This document shows, piece after piece, positions 15,159 to 23,519 of a stretch of 34,074 nt of DNA. The notes under the pieces were generated by a model. The model was not told where the DNA came from, searched no databases, and was given only the letters and a program-made list of their open reading frames with translations. This DNA is from JAWLGW01 sp964569055 (lineage in GTDB: Bacteria; Planctomycetota; J058). Each line of letters starts with the position of its first letter. Within the stretch, counting starts at the first letter, position 1. The position numbers were made by a program, and so were the translations under genes. The stretch is from contig CAZMSZ010000029.1 in the NCBI GenBank assembly GCA_964569055.1, positions 1 through 34,074 of the forward strand, in the 5' to 3' direction.

Positions 15159-15847
15159 GCGCGCGGGCCGCCGGCCTCCTGCTGCTCGCGCTGCTCGCCC
15201 CGCTCCACCTCGGTGGATGCGGGGTGCTCGCGCTGATCCACGACAAGATGCTCGGCCCGATCAGCCCGCTCGGCCGGATCCACCCGGCCGCGATCGGGGC
15301 CGAGTTCACCGTGACCTACCAGGGCGTCAGCGGCGACGTGAGCAACGAGCCGACCTTCAGGCCGCTGCCCCCCGACCTGCCCGACCGCGGTCGTCCGCTG
15401 CGCTACTGGAACATCGTCCAGGGCATGGTCGCGTTCATCCGCGGCATCTCGTTCGTGGTGTGGGGTGAGTCGCGCACGGGCACGCCGCTCCCCCCCGAGC
15501 GGGTCGGGCGCCTCGCCCCGGGGATCAGCGCCCAGGAGGCCCTCGAGGCGCTCGGGACCCCCAACCTGTGGCTGCGCCGGACGGGCGGCAGCATCATGGC
15601 CTACAAGGCGGAGCTCGAGACGTTCTTCGCGTTCTACCTCGGCATGCCGCCGTTCGTGGACAACTTCAACCCGATCCCGGGGCTGAGCTCGCTCACCTTC
15701 CGCTGGAACTACCGGGCGGTCCGCCCCTACAAGACGATCCTGTTCTTCGACGCCGAGGACCGGCTCGTGTCGTGGTTCAAGAACGACCCCGACCGCGAGA
15801 TCGACGTCGAGGCCGAGACGGCCGCGCCGGCCGAGGCGGGGGAGTGA
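15155..15847 (+). CDS. Lipoprotein, second of three, weak BamE-like signature
   Basis: The protein has 230 residues. The signal peptide ends at HLGGC with C22 as the lipid-bearing residue. A middle region of unclear fold (40-110) is followed by APGISAQEALEALGTPN, which repeats the 'turn-helix-G-P' arrangement seen in the genes on either side, then beta-rich sequence ending in FFDAEDRLVSWF, as in BamE-like folds. The tail is Glu/Ala-rich. The GTG start overlaps the preceding TGA, and the stop overlaps the next GTG in the same way, so the three lipoproteins are translationally coupled. I infer envelope localisation. No enzymatic motif is seen. Confidence 0.75.
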   Translation: MSARAAGLLLLALLAPLHLGGCGVLALIHDKMLGPISPLGRIHPAAIGAEFTVTYQGVSGDVSNEPTFRPLPPDLPDRGRPLRYWNIVQGMVAFIRGISFVVWGESRTGTPLPPERVGRLAPGISAQEALEALGTPNLWLRRTGGSIMAYKAELETFFAFYLGMPPFVDNFNPIPGLSSLTFRWNYRAVRPYKTILFFDAEDRLVSWFKNDPDREIDVEAETAAPAEAGE

Positions 15848-16263
15848 GGCGCGCGGCGCTGCTGCCGCTGCTCGCGCTCCTCGGCTGCACGATCACCACC
15901 GAGTGGCGCGGCGACGAGACGATCGTCCGGCAGACCCTCGCGGCGGGCGAGCGCGGGATCGGCGAGGCGCTCGAGTGGCGCGCGGGCGAGACCACCCTGC
16001 AGGACGTCGTGGCCGACCTCGGCCCGCCCGACGAGATCGAGCGGATGGGCGAGGACCTGTGGGTCGTCTACCGCCACGAGTACCGCCGCTATCGCCGGCT
16101 GCAGATCACCGGCTACGGCGGCGCGCGGGTGTTCACCTACGACGACGGCAAGGAGGTCGACAGCGTGATCGTGATCGTGTTCGACCGCCTCGACCGCCTG
16201 GCGCACCACGGCACGGGCAAGTACTCGGCGGACTCGGGCCTGTATCAGGTCCTGCTGGACTAG
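15844..16263 (+). CDS. Small lipoprotein, third of three, BamE-like
   Basis: The protein has 139 residues. The signal peptide is short and ends in LLALLGC, with C15 as the likely acylated residue. GETTLQDVVADLGPPDEIERM is the clearest BamE/OmlA-like segment of the three lipoproteins, followed by a Tyr/Arg-rich beta region and a strand (VDSVIVIVFDRLDRL). It starts with a GTG that overlaps the stop of the second lipoprotein gene. It ends six bases from the convergent P450 gene with no room for a terminator. It likely shares structure with the other two, and they may form a complex. This is inference from operon structure and shared motif. Confidence 0.78.
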   Translation: MRRAALLPLLALLGCTITTEWRGDETIVRQTLAAGERGIGEALEWRAGETTLQDVVADLGPPDEIERMGEDLWVVYRHEYRRYRRLQITGYGGARVFTYDDGKEVDSVIVIVFDRLDRLAHHGTGKYSADSGLYQVLLD

Positions 16264-16269
16264 ATTCAG

Positions 16270-17640
16270 TCACCGCCGCCGCACCAGCACCTTCACCCCG
16301 TAGCGCGGGCGCAAGGTCGTGAGCGGCTGCGGGACCACGCGATGCCCCGGGACGGGGTCGAGGCGGTAGCGCTGGAGGATCCGCGCCAGGGCGAGCAGCA
16401 GGGTGACGTCGGCCAGCAGGTAGCCAATGCACAGGCGCTGGCCGCCGCCGTAGGGGAAGTAGGCGAAGCGCGGGCGGGCGGCCACCTGCTCGGGGAGGAA
16501 CCGGTCGGGGTCGAACCGCAGCGGGTCGGGCCACAGCGCGGGGTGGCGGTGCACCACCCACTGGCTGAGCAGGAGCGGCGCGCCGGGCGGGATCGGGTAG
16601 CCGCCGAGGGCGTCCTCCTCGCGGGGCGTGCGCACGATCACCCAGGCGGGCGGGTGGAGGCGCATCGACTCGCGCAGGGCGCGCTCGAGCCCGCCGAGGC
16701 GCTCGAGGTCGCCGGGCCCCGGGTCGCGCCCGACGAGGACCTCGTCCACCTCGGCCTCGAGGCGCGCGCGGACCTCGGGCGCGCCGCCCAGCGCGTGCAC
16801 GGTCCAGGCGAGGGCGCTGGCGGTGGTGTCGTGCCCGGCCACGAACAGGGTCATCACCTCGTCGCGCACCTGCCGGTCGCTCATGCCCTCGCCCGTCTCG
16901 GGGTCGCGGGCGTGGAGCAGGCGCGCCAGGAGGTCGGCCTCCGCCTCGCCCACCCCCGCCGCGCGCCGGCGCGCGATCAGGCCGTAGACCAGCTCGTCGA
17001 GCGCCGCCTGTGCCCGCCGGAAGCGGACCCGCCGCGGCGTGGGGATCGCCTCGGGCAGCCGGATCAGGCTCCAGGCGGCGTGATCGACCCACGCGTTGAC
17101 CTCGACCAGCGCGCGTCCGACCGTGGCCGGGTCGCGCTCGAGGTGCTCGCCGAACAGCGCCGTGAAGATCACGCGCTGCACCAGCGCGCTCGCCAGGGGC
17201 GCCACGTCGATCGGGCGGTCCCGCCGCGCCGCCTCGTCGAGGGGCCCCAGGGCCTGGTCGATCGCCGCTAGGATCGCCGGGGCGGCCGCCAGCAGACGCG
17301 CGCGCTGGAAAGCGGGCTGCATCAGGCGCCGCTGGCGCAGCCAGGGCTCGCCGTCGTTGACCGCCAGCCCGCGCCCCATCACCGGCTCGATCGCGGCGAG
17401 CCCGGATCCTTTCCAGTAATTTCGCGCGTTGTCCTGCAGAATGTGCCGCACATGAGCCGGGTCGCTCACCAGATACAGCGTGAACTTGCCGAGGCCGACG
17501 CGGGCCAGCCCGCCGTGGTCGCGGGCCACCTCCTCGAAGAACCGCAGCGGGTCGCGCCAGATCCGCGGGAGGACGCCCACGATCGGGAGCCCGCGCGGCC
17601 CCGGCGGGACGGCCGCCGGGGCGCTCGCCTCGCTCGACAT
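16270..17640 (-). CDS. Cytochrome P450
   Basis: This heme-thiolate monooxygenase has 456 residues. The oxygen-binding I-helix motif is AGHDTT (268-273), the K-helix ExxR is E324-R327, the 'PERF'-like motif is DPDRF (377-381), and the heme loop is FPYGGGQRLCIG with C404 the iron ligand. All key residues are present. The N-terminus lacks a membrane anchor, so it is soluble. General similarity is to bacterial enzymes near the fatty-acid and terpene hydroxylases of the CYP102/CYP4 side. The substrate is unknown. It is divergent from the LolA-like/MMPL/ketosynthase genes, and oxidation of their lipid product is a reasonable guess. The redox partner is not encoded nearby. The start is ATG with GGAGG 13 bases upstream. 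Confidence 0.95.
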   Translation of the reverse strand: MSSEASAPAAVPPGPRGLPIVGVLPRIWRDPLRFFEEVARDHGGLARVGLGKFTLYLVSDPAHVRHILQDNARNYWKGSGLAAIEPVMGRGLAVNDGEPWLRQRRLMQPAFQRARLLAAAPAILAAIDQALGPLDEAARRDRPIDVAPLASALVQRVIFTALFGEHLERDPATVGRALVEVNAWVDHAAWSLIRLPEAIPTPRRVRFRRAQAALDELVYGLIARRRAAGVGEAEADLLARLLHARDPETGEGMSDRQVRDEVMTLFVAGHDTTASALAWTVHALGGAPEVRARLEAEVDEVLVGRDPGPGDLERLGGLERALRESMRLHPPAWVIVRTPREEDALGGYPIPPGAPLLLSQWVVHRHPALWPDPLRFDPDRFLPEQVAARPRFAYFPYGGGQRLCIGYLLADVTLLLALARILQRYRLDPVPGHRVVPQPLTTLRPRYGVKVLVRRR

Positions 17641-17680
17641 GGCCAGCCCGCCCCCTCCGCGCGCGCGGCGCGCGGGGCCC

Positions 17681-17686
17681 ACTCTA
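17681..17686 (-). promoter_or_regulatory. Possible -10 element (TAGAGT) of the P450 gene
   Basis: TAGAGT on the minus strand lies 40 bases before the ATG of the P450 gene. The same hexamer occurs before the DUF4388 gene at 28596-28601. No clear -35 is seen. Confidence 0.35.
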
Positions 17687-17730
17687 CCCGTGGCGCGAGG
17701 AGCGCCCCAGCGGCGGCGCTCGCGCTCGCC

Positions 17731-18474
17731 GTGCTCCCGCTCCTGGGCTGCACGGCGACGCCGCCCCGCTCCCCGCTCCCGGTGGTGCAGGCCGAGAGCC
17801 CGGCCGAGGTCGTCGAGGTCCTGGCCGCCCGGGTGAAGGTCGGGTCGCTGGCCGGCGCCGTGCGCATGACCTACGACGGGCCCGCCGTGCGGGGCACGTT
17901 CGACGCGGTGGCCCTGTATCAGGCGCCCCGCCGGCTGCGGTTCACGGCCTTCAAGGACCTCGTGCTCGCCACCCACGACATCTTCGACCTCGCCCTCGGG
18001 CCCGCTGGCTACGCGCTGGAGTACGACCCCGAGGACGCCGGCGAGCCGCGGCGGTTCGAGGGCGCGGCCGAGGCGCTCCCGCGCGACCATCCGCGGTTCG
18101 CGGGCTTCCACTGGGCGGGCGAGGCGCTGTTCCTGCCGGGCGGCGGCGAGGGCGCGCACGTCGTCGCCGACGAAGGGGACGAGGTGGTCGTGGCCGCCAC
18201 CCTCGCCAGCGGCGCGGCCGTGCGCTGGACCGCCCGCCGCCCCACCCTGGAGGTCACGCGCGCCGACGTGGACGCCCCCGGCGGGCGGCGCCTGCGGATC
18301 CACTACGGCGACTACCGCCGCCACGGCGCGCGGTTCATTCCGGGCGCGGTCCGATTCGAGGACCCGGGCGACGGCGTGCGGATCGAGGTGGTCGTGCGCC
18401 AGCTCGAGCTCGACCCGCCGCTCGAGCCCGCCGACCTCGAGCTCCCCGCCAGCGGGCGCGAGGCCGGTCGGTGA
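17731..18474 (+). CDS. LolA-like outer-membrane lipoprotein carrier protein, N-terminus uncertain
   Basis: The frame codes for a periplasmic or lipoprotein form of the LolA/LolB-like fold. It begins with a lipobox-like LPLLGC, then AESPAEVVEVLAARVKVGSLAG and alternating beta strands (GTFDAVALYQAPRRLRFTAF and others), ending in DLELP, as in LolA-like/DUF4292 proteins. GTG 17731 is the only start in frame that does not run deep into the P450 gene, but it leaves too short a signal peptide. An ATG at 17639 and a GTG at 17690 lie in the neighbouring frame. A one-base change in the CCCC at 17703-17706 would join them to a perfect lipoprotein signal. The stop overlaps the MMPL start (GTGA). LolA-like/MMPL pairs are common in lipid export loci. 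Confidence 0.72.
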   Translation: MLPLLGCTATPPRSPLPVVQAESPAEVVEVLAARVKVGSLAGAVRMTYDGPAVRGTFDAVALYQAPRRLRFTAFKDLVLATHDIFDLALGPAGYALEYDPEDAGEPRRFEGAAEALPRDHPRFAGFHWAGEALFLPGGGEGAHVVADEGDEVVVAATLASGAAVRWTARRPTLEVTRADVDAPGGRRLRIHYGDYRRHGARFIPGAVRFEDPGDGVRIEVVVRQLELDPPLEPADLELPASGREAGR

Positions 18475-20974
18475 GCGCCGCGCTCGGCCGCCTGTCCGAG
18501 GCCCTCCTCGTCCGTCCGCGCCGCGCCCTGGCGCTCGCGCTGGTGGCGCTGGCCCTGGCCGGCCTCGCCGCCTCGCGGCTCGAGCTCCTGACCGACCCCG
18601 AGGACGTCGTCAGCAGCCCCGCCCTGAGCACGCTCGAGCGGGCCAGCGACCTGTTCGGCCTGGGCGAGCGCGCCTACGTGCTGGTCGAGGCCGAGGAGGC
18701 CCGCGAGCGCGACCTCCTCCGCTTCGCGCAGGCGCTCGAGGCGCGCCTCGCCGACGCGCCCGCGGTGGCGGCCGTGGAGTACGGCCTCCCGGTCTCGCCC
18801 GAGGAGGTGGTCGAGCGGCTGGTGCTCCCCTACGGCGCCCTGTACTTCGAGCCCGAGGCGCTCGCCTATCGCCTCTCGCCGGAGGGGATGCGCGCCACGC
18901 TCGAGCGGCAGATCGCGCGCCTCGGCCTGTTGGGCCTGGGCGAGGCCGAGGTGTGGGTGGAGCGCGACCCGCTCGAGCTGCACCGCCCGCTGGTGGAGCG
19001 GGTCTCGACGCTGCGCGGCAGCCTGCGGTTCGCGCCCGACTCGCCCTTCACCCTCTCCGCGGACCGCCGCGCGCTGCTCGTGACGGTCGTCGGCGCGCAG
19101 GGCGCGGGCGACCTCGCCCAGGCCAAAGCGCTCACGGCCGCGCTCCAGGGCGCGGTCGCCGCCGCCCGCGCGGAGCCCTGGGCGCGCGGGCTGACCGCGC
19201 ACCTGGCGGGCGGCCCGCTGCTGGCCGCGGAGAGCGCCCGGATCATCGCCGACGACGTCGTGCGGAGCTTCACCTCCTCGGTCGTCCTCGCGCTGCTGCT
19301 GCTGGCCTTCGGGCTGCGCCTCGGGCTGCACCGGGTGGCGCTGCTCATGCTGCCGACCTTGTGGGGCGTCGCCGCCGGGATCGGGCTGTACGCGCTGCTC
19401 CGCCCCAGCGTGGTCGCGATGGCGCTCGGCTGCTCGGCCACCCTGGTGGGGCTGGGGGTCGACTTCACGATCCACCTGACCGCCGCGGCGCGCGCCGCGC
19501 GGGCGGCTGGGCTCGGGCCGCTCGAGGCCGCCCGGGCTGCCGTGGCCGAGACGCGCGGGCCGCTGGTCTTGGCGACCATGACCTCGTTCGGCGCGTTCCT
19601 GGCCTTCTTGGTGGCCGAGCAGCGGTTCTTGGTCGACATGGGCCTGCTCACGGCGTGCGGGCTGCTCACCTGCCTCCTGGGTGCGCTCCTGTTCGTGCCG
19701 CCGCTCCTGGCGGCGCTCCTGCCCGAGGCGAGGGTCAAGGGGGAGCCCGCCCCCACCCGCGACCTGGGCGCGACCGCCCTGGCGCGCGGCTGCCGGCGGC
19801 GGCCGGGCCTCACCCTCGCGAGCGCCGCGCTCGCGAGCGCCGCGGCGGTGGCGCTGCTCGTGTGGCGCCCCCCCGGGCTCGAGAACGACCTGCGCGACCT
19901 GCAGGCGCGCGACTCGGCCCCGCTCGCGGCCCAGGCGCGGATCGCCGAGACCTTCGGCGGAGGGCGCGACCCGCTGGTCCTGCTGATCGACGCGCCCAGC
20001 GAGGAGCAGGCGCTCGCCGCCGCGCAGCGCCTCGACGAGCACCTCCTCGCCATGGTGCGCGACGGGACGCTGGCGGCGCGCAACTCTGCCGCGGCGTTCC
20101 TCCCCGGGCCAGTCGAGCAGGAGCGAGCGCTGGCGGCGCTCGGCGCGCTCGACCCCGCGCGGGTGCGCGCCGACGCGGTCCGCGCCTTCGAGGAGGTCGG
20201 GTTCGACCCGTCGGCCTACGGCGACTACCTCGACGGAGTGGCCGCGGCCGCTGCGCTGCGCGCCCCCCTCGACCTGGCCACGGTGCGGGAGCGCGGCCTG
20301 GGGGCGGCGGTGGACCGGCTCGTGACGCGCGGCGCCGACGGGCGCGGCTACGCGCTGGTCCTGCTCCAGCCGGCGGGCGACGTGTGGGAGTCCGCCGAGC
20401 GCGCGCGGCTGGTGGGGCGCGTGGGCGAGGCGCTCGCCGCCGCGCAGGTCGACGCGGCGCTGTCCGGCGTGCCGATCGTGTCCGCCGAGTCGGCGGAGCG
20501 GGTGGCCAGCGCGTTCTCGCGCGTGTCGCTCCTGACCGCGGTGGGGGTGGTGCTGGTGCTGCTGCTGCGGTTCCGGGCCGCGCTCCCCGCCGCGATCGCG
20601 CTGACGCCGGCGGCGCTCGGGACGCTGTGGAGCGGGGCGCTGCTCGGCCTCTGCGGCTGGCAGCTCAACCTCATGAACCTCGGCGTGCTGCCCATGATCC
20701 TGGCGCTCGGGGTGGACGACGGGATCCACCTCGTCTATCGCCACCACGCCGGCGACTTCGACGGTCCGGGGCTGCGCGCCACCATGACGGGGGTGCTCCT
20801 GACCTCGCTGACCACCATGGTCGCGTTCGGCGGGCTGGCGGGGTCGCGCAACGTCGGGATCGCCTCGGTCGGCGTGCTGGCCGCGGCCGGCATGGGCGCC
20901 TGCCTGCTGGCGTCGGTCACCGTCGTCCCGGCCGCGCTGGCCCTCCTCGACTCGCGCCGCGCGAGTACGCTGGA
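18471..20974 (+). CDS. MMPL/RND family exporter, C-terminus lost in gap
   Basis: The visible part has 834 residues, close to the full length of two-half MMPL exporters. Membrane helix 1 is at about 17-37, a periplasmic domain follows to about 270, then helices 2-6 (about 272-425). The same plan repeats from about 445 to the end. The proton-relay positions are GLGVDFTIHL (D331) and GVDDGIHLVY (D749, D750). Relatives export lipids, hopanoids or aryl-polyene-type products across the inner membrane. The GTG overlaps the stop of the LolA-like gene, so the two are coupled and likely hand a lipid from exporter to carrier. The last helix is complete at the gap, so few residues are missing. Confidence 0.92.
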
Positions 20975-21074
20975 NNNNNNNNNNNNNNNNNNNNNNNNNN
21001 NNNNNNNNNNNNNNNNNNNNNNNNNNNNNNNNNNNNNNNNNNNNNNNNNNNNNNNNNNNNNNNNNNNNNNNNNN
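20975..21074. other. Assembly gap (100 N) inside the ketosynthase/exporter locus
   Basis: Exactly 100 unknown bases, a standard placeholder for unknown length. It cuts the end of the MMPL gene and precedes the first ketosynthase by 32 bases. Missing pathway genes (ketoreductase, ligase, thioesterase) could be hidden here, so absence of a function in this locus is not proven. Confidence 0.99.
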
Positions 21075-21092
21075 CGCCTTCGCCCGGGCGGG

Positions 21093-21098
21093 TATCGT
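21093..21098 (+). promoter_or_regulatory. Possible -10 element (TATCGT) before the first ketosynthase
   Basis: TATCGT ends eight bases before the ATG at 21107 and no Shine-Dalgarno sequence lies between, so a leaderless transcript is possible. A -35 would fall inside the assembly gap or at its edge. Confidence 0.35.
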
Positions 21099-21106
21099 GG
21101 CCGCCC

Positions 21107-22315
21107 ATGCAGCCCATCGCGATCACCGGCTACGGGCTGACCACCGCGCTCGGACGCGGGGTCGCCGCCAACTGGGAGCTGTTGAGGGGCGGCGCCTCGG
21201 GGCTGCGGCCGATCAGCTCGTTCGACGCCTCGAAGCACCTCGTGCCCTCGGGCGGCGAGGCCCCGCCCCTCGAGGGCGCCGGGCCCGACGACGACCGCCG
21301 CGAGCGCGCGCACCGCTACCTGCTCGAGGTGTGCCGCGAGGCCCTGGCCATGGCCGGGCTCGAGCGGGCGCCCGACCCCGAGCGGACCGCGCTGGTGGTG
21401 GGCTCCTCGCTGGCCGCGCAGGCCTCCGCCCCGCGGTTCTGGCGCTCGTACTTCGCGCGCGGCGCGGCCGAGGCCGACTACGCGGCCCTGCGCAGCTACG
21501 ACGTCGAGCTGCGCCTGGCGGACCTGTGCGAGCGGCTCGAGGTGGGCGGGGAGGCGCTGCTGGTGTCCAACGCCTGCGCCGCGGGCGCGACCGCGGTGGC
21601 GGTCGGGGCGGACCTCCTCCGGCTGGGGCGCGCCGACCTGGTGATCGCCTGCGGCTACGACGCGCTCGACGTCCACACGCTGAGCGGGTTCGCGGCGATC
21701 AAGGCCCTCGCCCCCGAGGTGCGCCCGTTCGGGCGCGAGCGCGGCGGCATGCAGCTCGGCGATGGGTTCGCCGCGCTGCTCCTCGAGCCCGAGGCGCCGG
21801 CGCGCGCGGCGGGCCGGCCCGCCCTCGGGCGGCTGCTCGGCTACGGCGAGTCGGCCGACGCGCACCACCTCACCCAGCCCGACCCCGAGGGCGGCGGGGC
21901 GGCGCTCGCCATGGAGCGCGCGCTCGCGCTCGCGGGGGCGGACCCGGCGCTCGTCGACACGATCAACGTCCACGGCACCGCGACCCCGAGCAACGACCTG
22001 GCCGAGGCCCGCGCCATGCGGCGTGTGCTCGGCGAGCGCCTGGCCGCGGTGCCGCTCACCGCCAGCAAGCCCGCCGTGGGGCACGCGCTCGGCGGGTCCG
22101 GCGCGGTCGAGGCCGTGATCGCGCTCCACGCGCTCCGCGAGGGCGTGCTGCCGCCGGTGCCCGGCGCCTGGGAGCGGGACCCCGAGTGCGGGCCGCTCGA
22201 CCTCGTGGGCGCGCCGCGCGCCACGGCCGCGCGCACCGCGCTCAGCAACTCGTTCGGGTTCGGCGGCTGCAACGCCAGCCTCCTGCTGGCGCGCGCCGAC
22301 GAGGAGCGGCCGTGA
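21107..22315 (+). CDS. Beta-ketoacyl-ACP synthase (KAS II type), complete active site
   Basis: This is a 402-residue decarboxylating condensing enzyme that extends an acyl chain on ACP. The nucleophile is C157 in SNACAAGATA. The two catalytic histidines are H289 (NVHGTATPSND) and H326 (SKPAVGHALGGSGA), with K321 also kept. The C-terminal NSFGFGGCNA loop (381-390) is typical of FabF. It is the only one of the four neighbouring family members with the full set, so it should do the condensation chemistry. The ATG at 21107 starts with the first beta strand (PIAITGYGL). Its stop overlaps the GTG of the second family member, which suggests that the two proteins are made in equal amounts and may pair. 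Confidence 0.95.
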   Translation: MQPIAITGYGLTTALGRGVAANWELLRGGASGLRPISSFDASKHLVPSGGEAPPLEGAGPDDDRRERAHRYLLEVCREALAMAGLERAPDPERTALVVGSSLAAQASAPRFWRSYFARGAAEADYAALRSYDVELRLADLCERLEVGGEALLVSNACAAGATAVAVGADLLRLGRADLVIACGYDALDVHTLSGFAAIKALAPEVRPFGRERGGMQLGDGFAALLLEPEAPARAAGRPALGRLLGYGESADAHHLTQPDPEGGGAALAMERALALAGADPALVDTINVHGTATPSNDLAEARAMRRVLGERLAAVPLTASKPAVGHALGGSGAVEAVIALHALREGVLPPVPGAWERDPECGPLDLVGAPRATAARTALSNSFGFGGCNASLLLARADEERP

Positions 22316-23517
22316 GGGAGGTCGCGATCACCGGGCTGGCGACGGTCTCGCCCGGCGGGATCGGCGCGGACGCGCTGTGGGAGCGCCTGCTGGCCGGCGC
22401 GCCGCCGCCGCTCGCGGCGGGGCCGGCGCGGCCCGGGCTGGCGCTGCCCGCGGCCTGCGCGTTCGGCGAGGAGCTCCCCGCGGAGCGCTGGGCCGACCCG
22501 CGGCGCGTGCGCAAGGCCTCGGGCGCGACCCGCCTGGCGGTGGTGGCGGCGCGCCTCGCGGTCGCGGACGCCAGCTTCCCCGAGGACGCCGAGCTGCGCG
22601 CGCAGACCAGCGTGGTCCTCGGCACCTGCTTCGGCTCGAACGGCTACTACCTCAAGTTCCACGAGCGGGTGCTGGAGCGGGGCCCGGCCGCCGCCAACGC
22701 CGTGCTGTTCACCGAGAGCGTGTTCAACGCCCCCGCCGGCCACGTCAGCATGGACCACCGCCTGCACGGCGCCAGCCTGGCGGTGGCGGGCGGCGAGGAG
22801 AGCGGCCTGTCGGCGCTGATCCTGGCCCACGACCGGCTGCGGCTCGGGGCCGCCCGCGCCGCGATCGCGGGCGGGGTGGAGGAGTACGCCGACCTGGTCC
22901 ACGCCTCGCTCCTGAGCGAGGGGCGCGCGGCCCGCGACGCCGCGGGCGGGCTGGGCCCCATGCCCGGCCCCTTCGCCGAGGGCGCGGCGGCGCTGGTCCT
23001 CGAGGAGGCCGCCGCGGCGCGCGCGCGCGGGGTGCGGGTGCTGGCCACGGTGCGCGGGGCCGGACGCGCCCGGCCGCTCCTGCGCGACGGCGAGGCGGCG
23101 GGGGCGCGCGCGGCGGTCCGCGCGGCGCGCGCGGCCTGCGCCGACGCGGGGATCGCGCCCGACGACCTCGATCTGGTGGTCGCGGGCGGGGCCGGGGGCC
23201 GACGCAGCCGGGTGGAGCTGGCCGCGCTCGCGGCGCTGTTCGCCGAGGCGCCGGCGCGCGAGCGCTGGCTGTGCGCGCCGCAGGCCCAGTGGGGCGAGGG
23301 GTTCGCCTTCGCCTCGGCCGCGCTCCCCGTGGTCGCCGCGCGGGCGCTCGCGGGCGGCGTGATCCCGCCCGGCTGCCCCGGCGCCGTCCCCCCGGCCGAC
23401 TGGCCGGCCGCGCTCGGGTGCGCCGAGGGCGCGCGCCCCGCGCCGCTCGAGCGCTGCCTGGTGCTGGCCACCAGCGACCCCGGCGCGGCCGCGGCGGTCG
23501 TGCTCGGCCGAGGCTGA
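22312..23517 (+). CDS. Ketosynthase-like protein without catalytic residues (chain-length-factor-like)
   Basis: This 401-residue protein has the full KAS fold pattern: EVAITGLATVSPGG at the start, VVLGTCFGSNG, and the nucleophile elbow. At the elbow the Cys is replaced by Glu (E162 in VAGGEESGL), where active enzymes have VxTACxxGL. The first histidine motif is absent (VVAGGAGG in place of VNAHGT) and the second reads WGEGFAFASA, with Glu in place of His. It therefore cannot condense. In type II polyketide systems the KS partner called chain length factor also lacks the Cys and shapes the product length as a heterodimer. The 4-base overlap with the active KS gene supports such pairing (inference). 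The GTG start is fixed by that overlap. Confidence 0.85.
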   Translation: MREVAITGLATVSPGGIGADALWERLLAGAPPPLAAGPARPGLALPAACAFGEELPAERWADPRRVRKASGATRLAVVAARLAVADASFPEDAELRAQTSVVLGTCFGSNGYYLKFHERVLERGPAAANAVLFTESVFNAPAGHVSMDHRLHGASLAVAGGEESGLSALILAHDRLRLGAARAAIAGGVEEYADLVHASLLSEGRAARDAAGGLGPMPGPFAEGAAALVLEEAAAARARGVRVLATVRGAGRARPLLRDGEAAGARAAVRAARAACADAGIAPDDLDLVVAGGAGGRRSRVELAALAALFAEAPARERWLCAPQAQWGEGFAFASAALPVVAARALAGGVIPPGCPGAVPPADWPAALGCAEGARPAPLERCLVLATSDPGAAAAVVLGRG

Positions 23518-23519
23518 GC

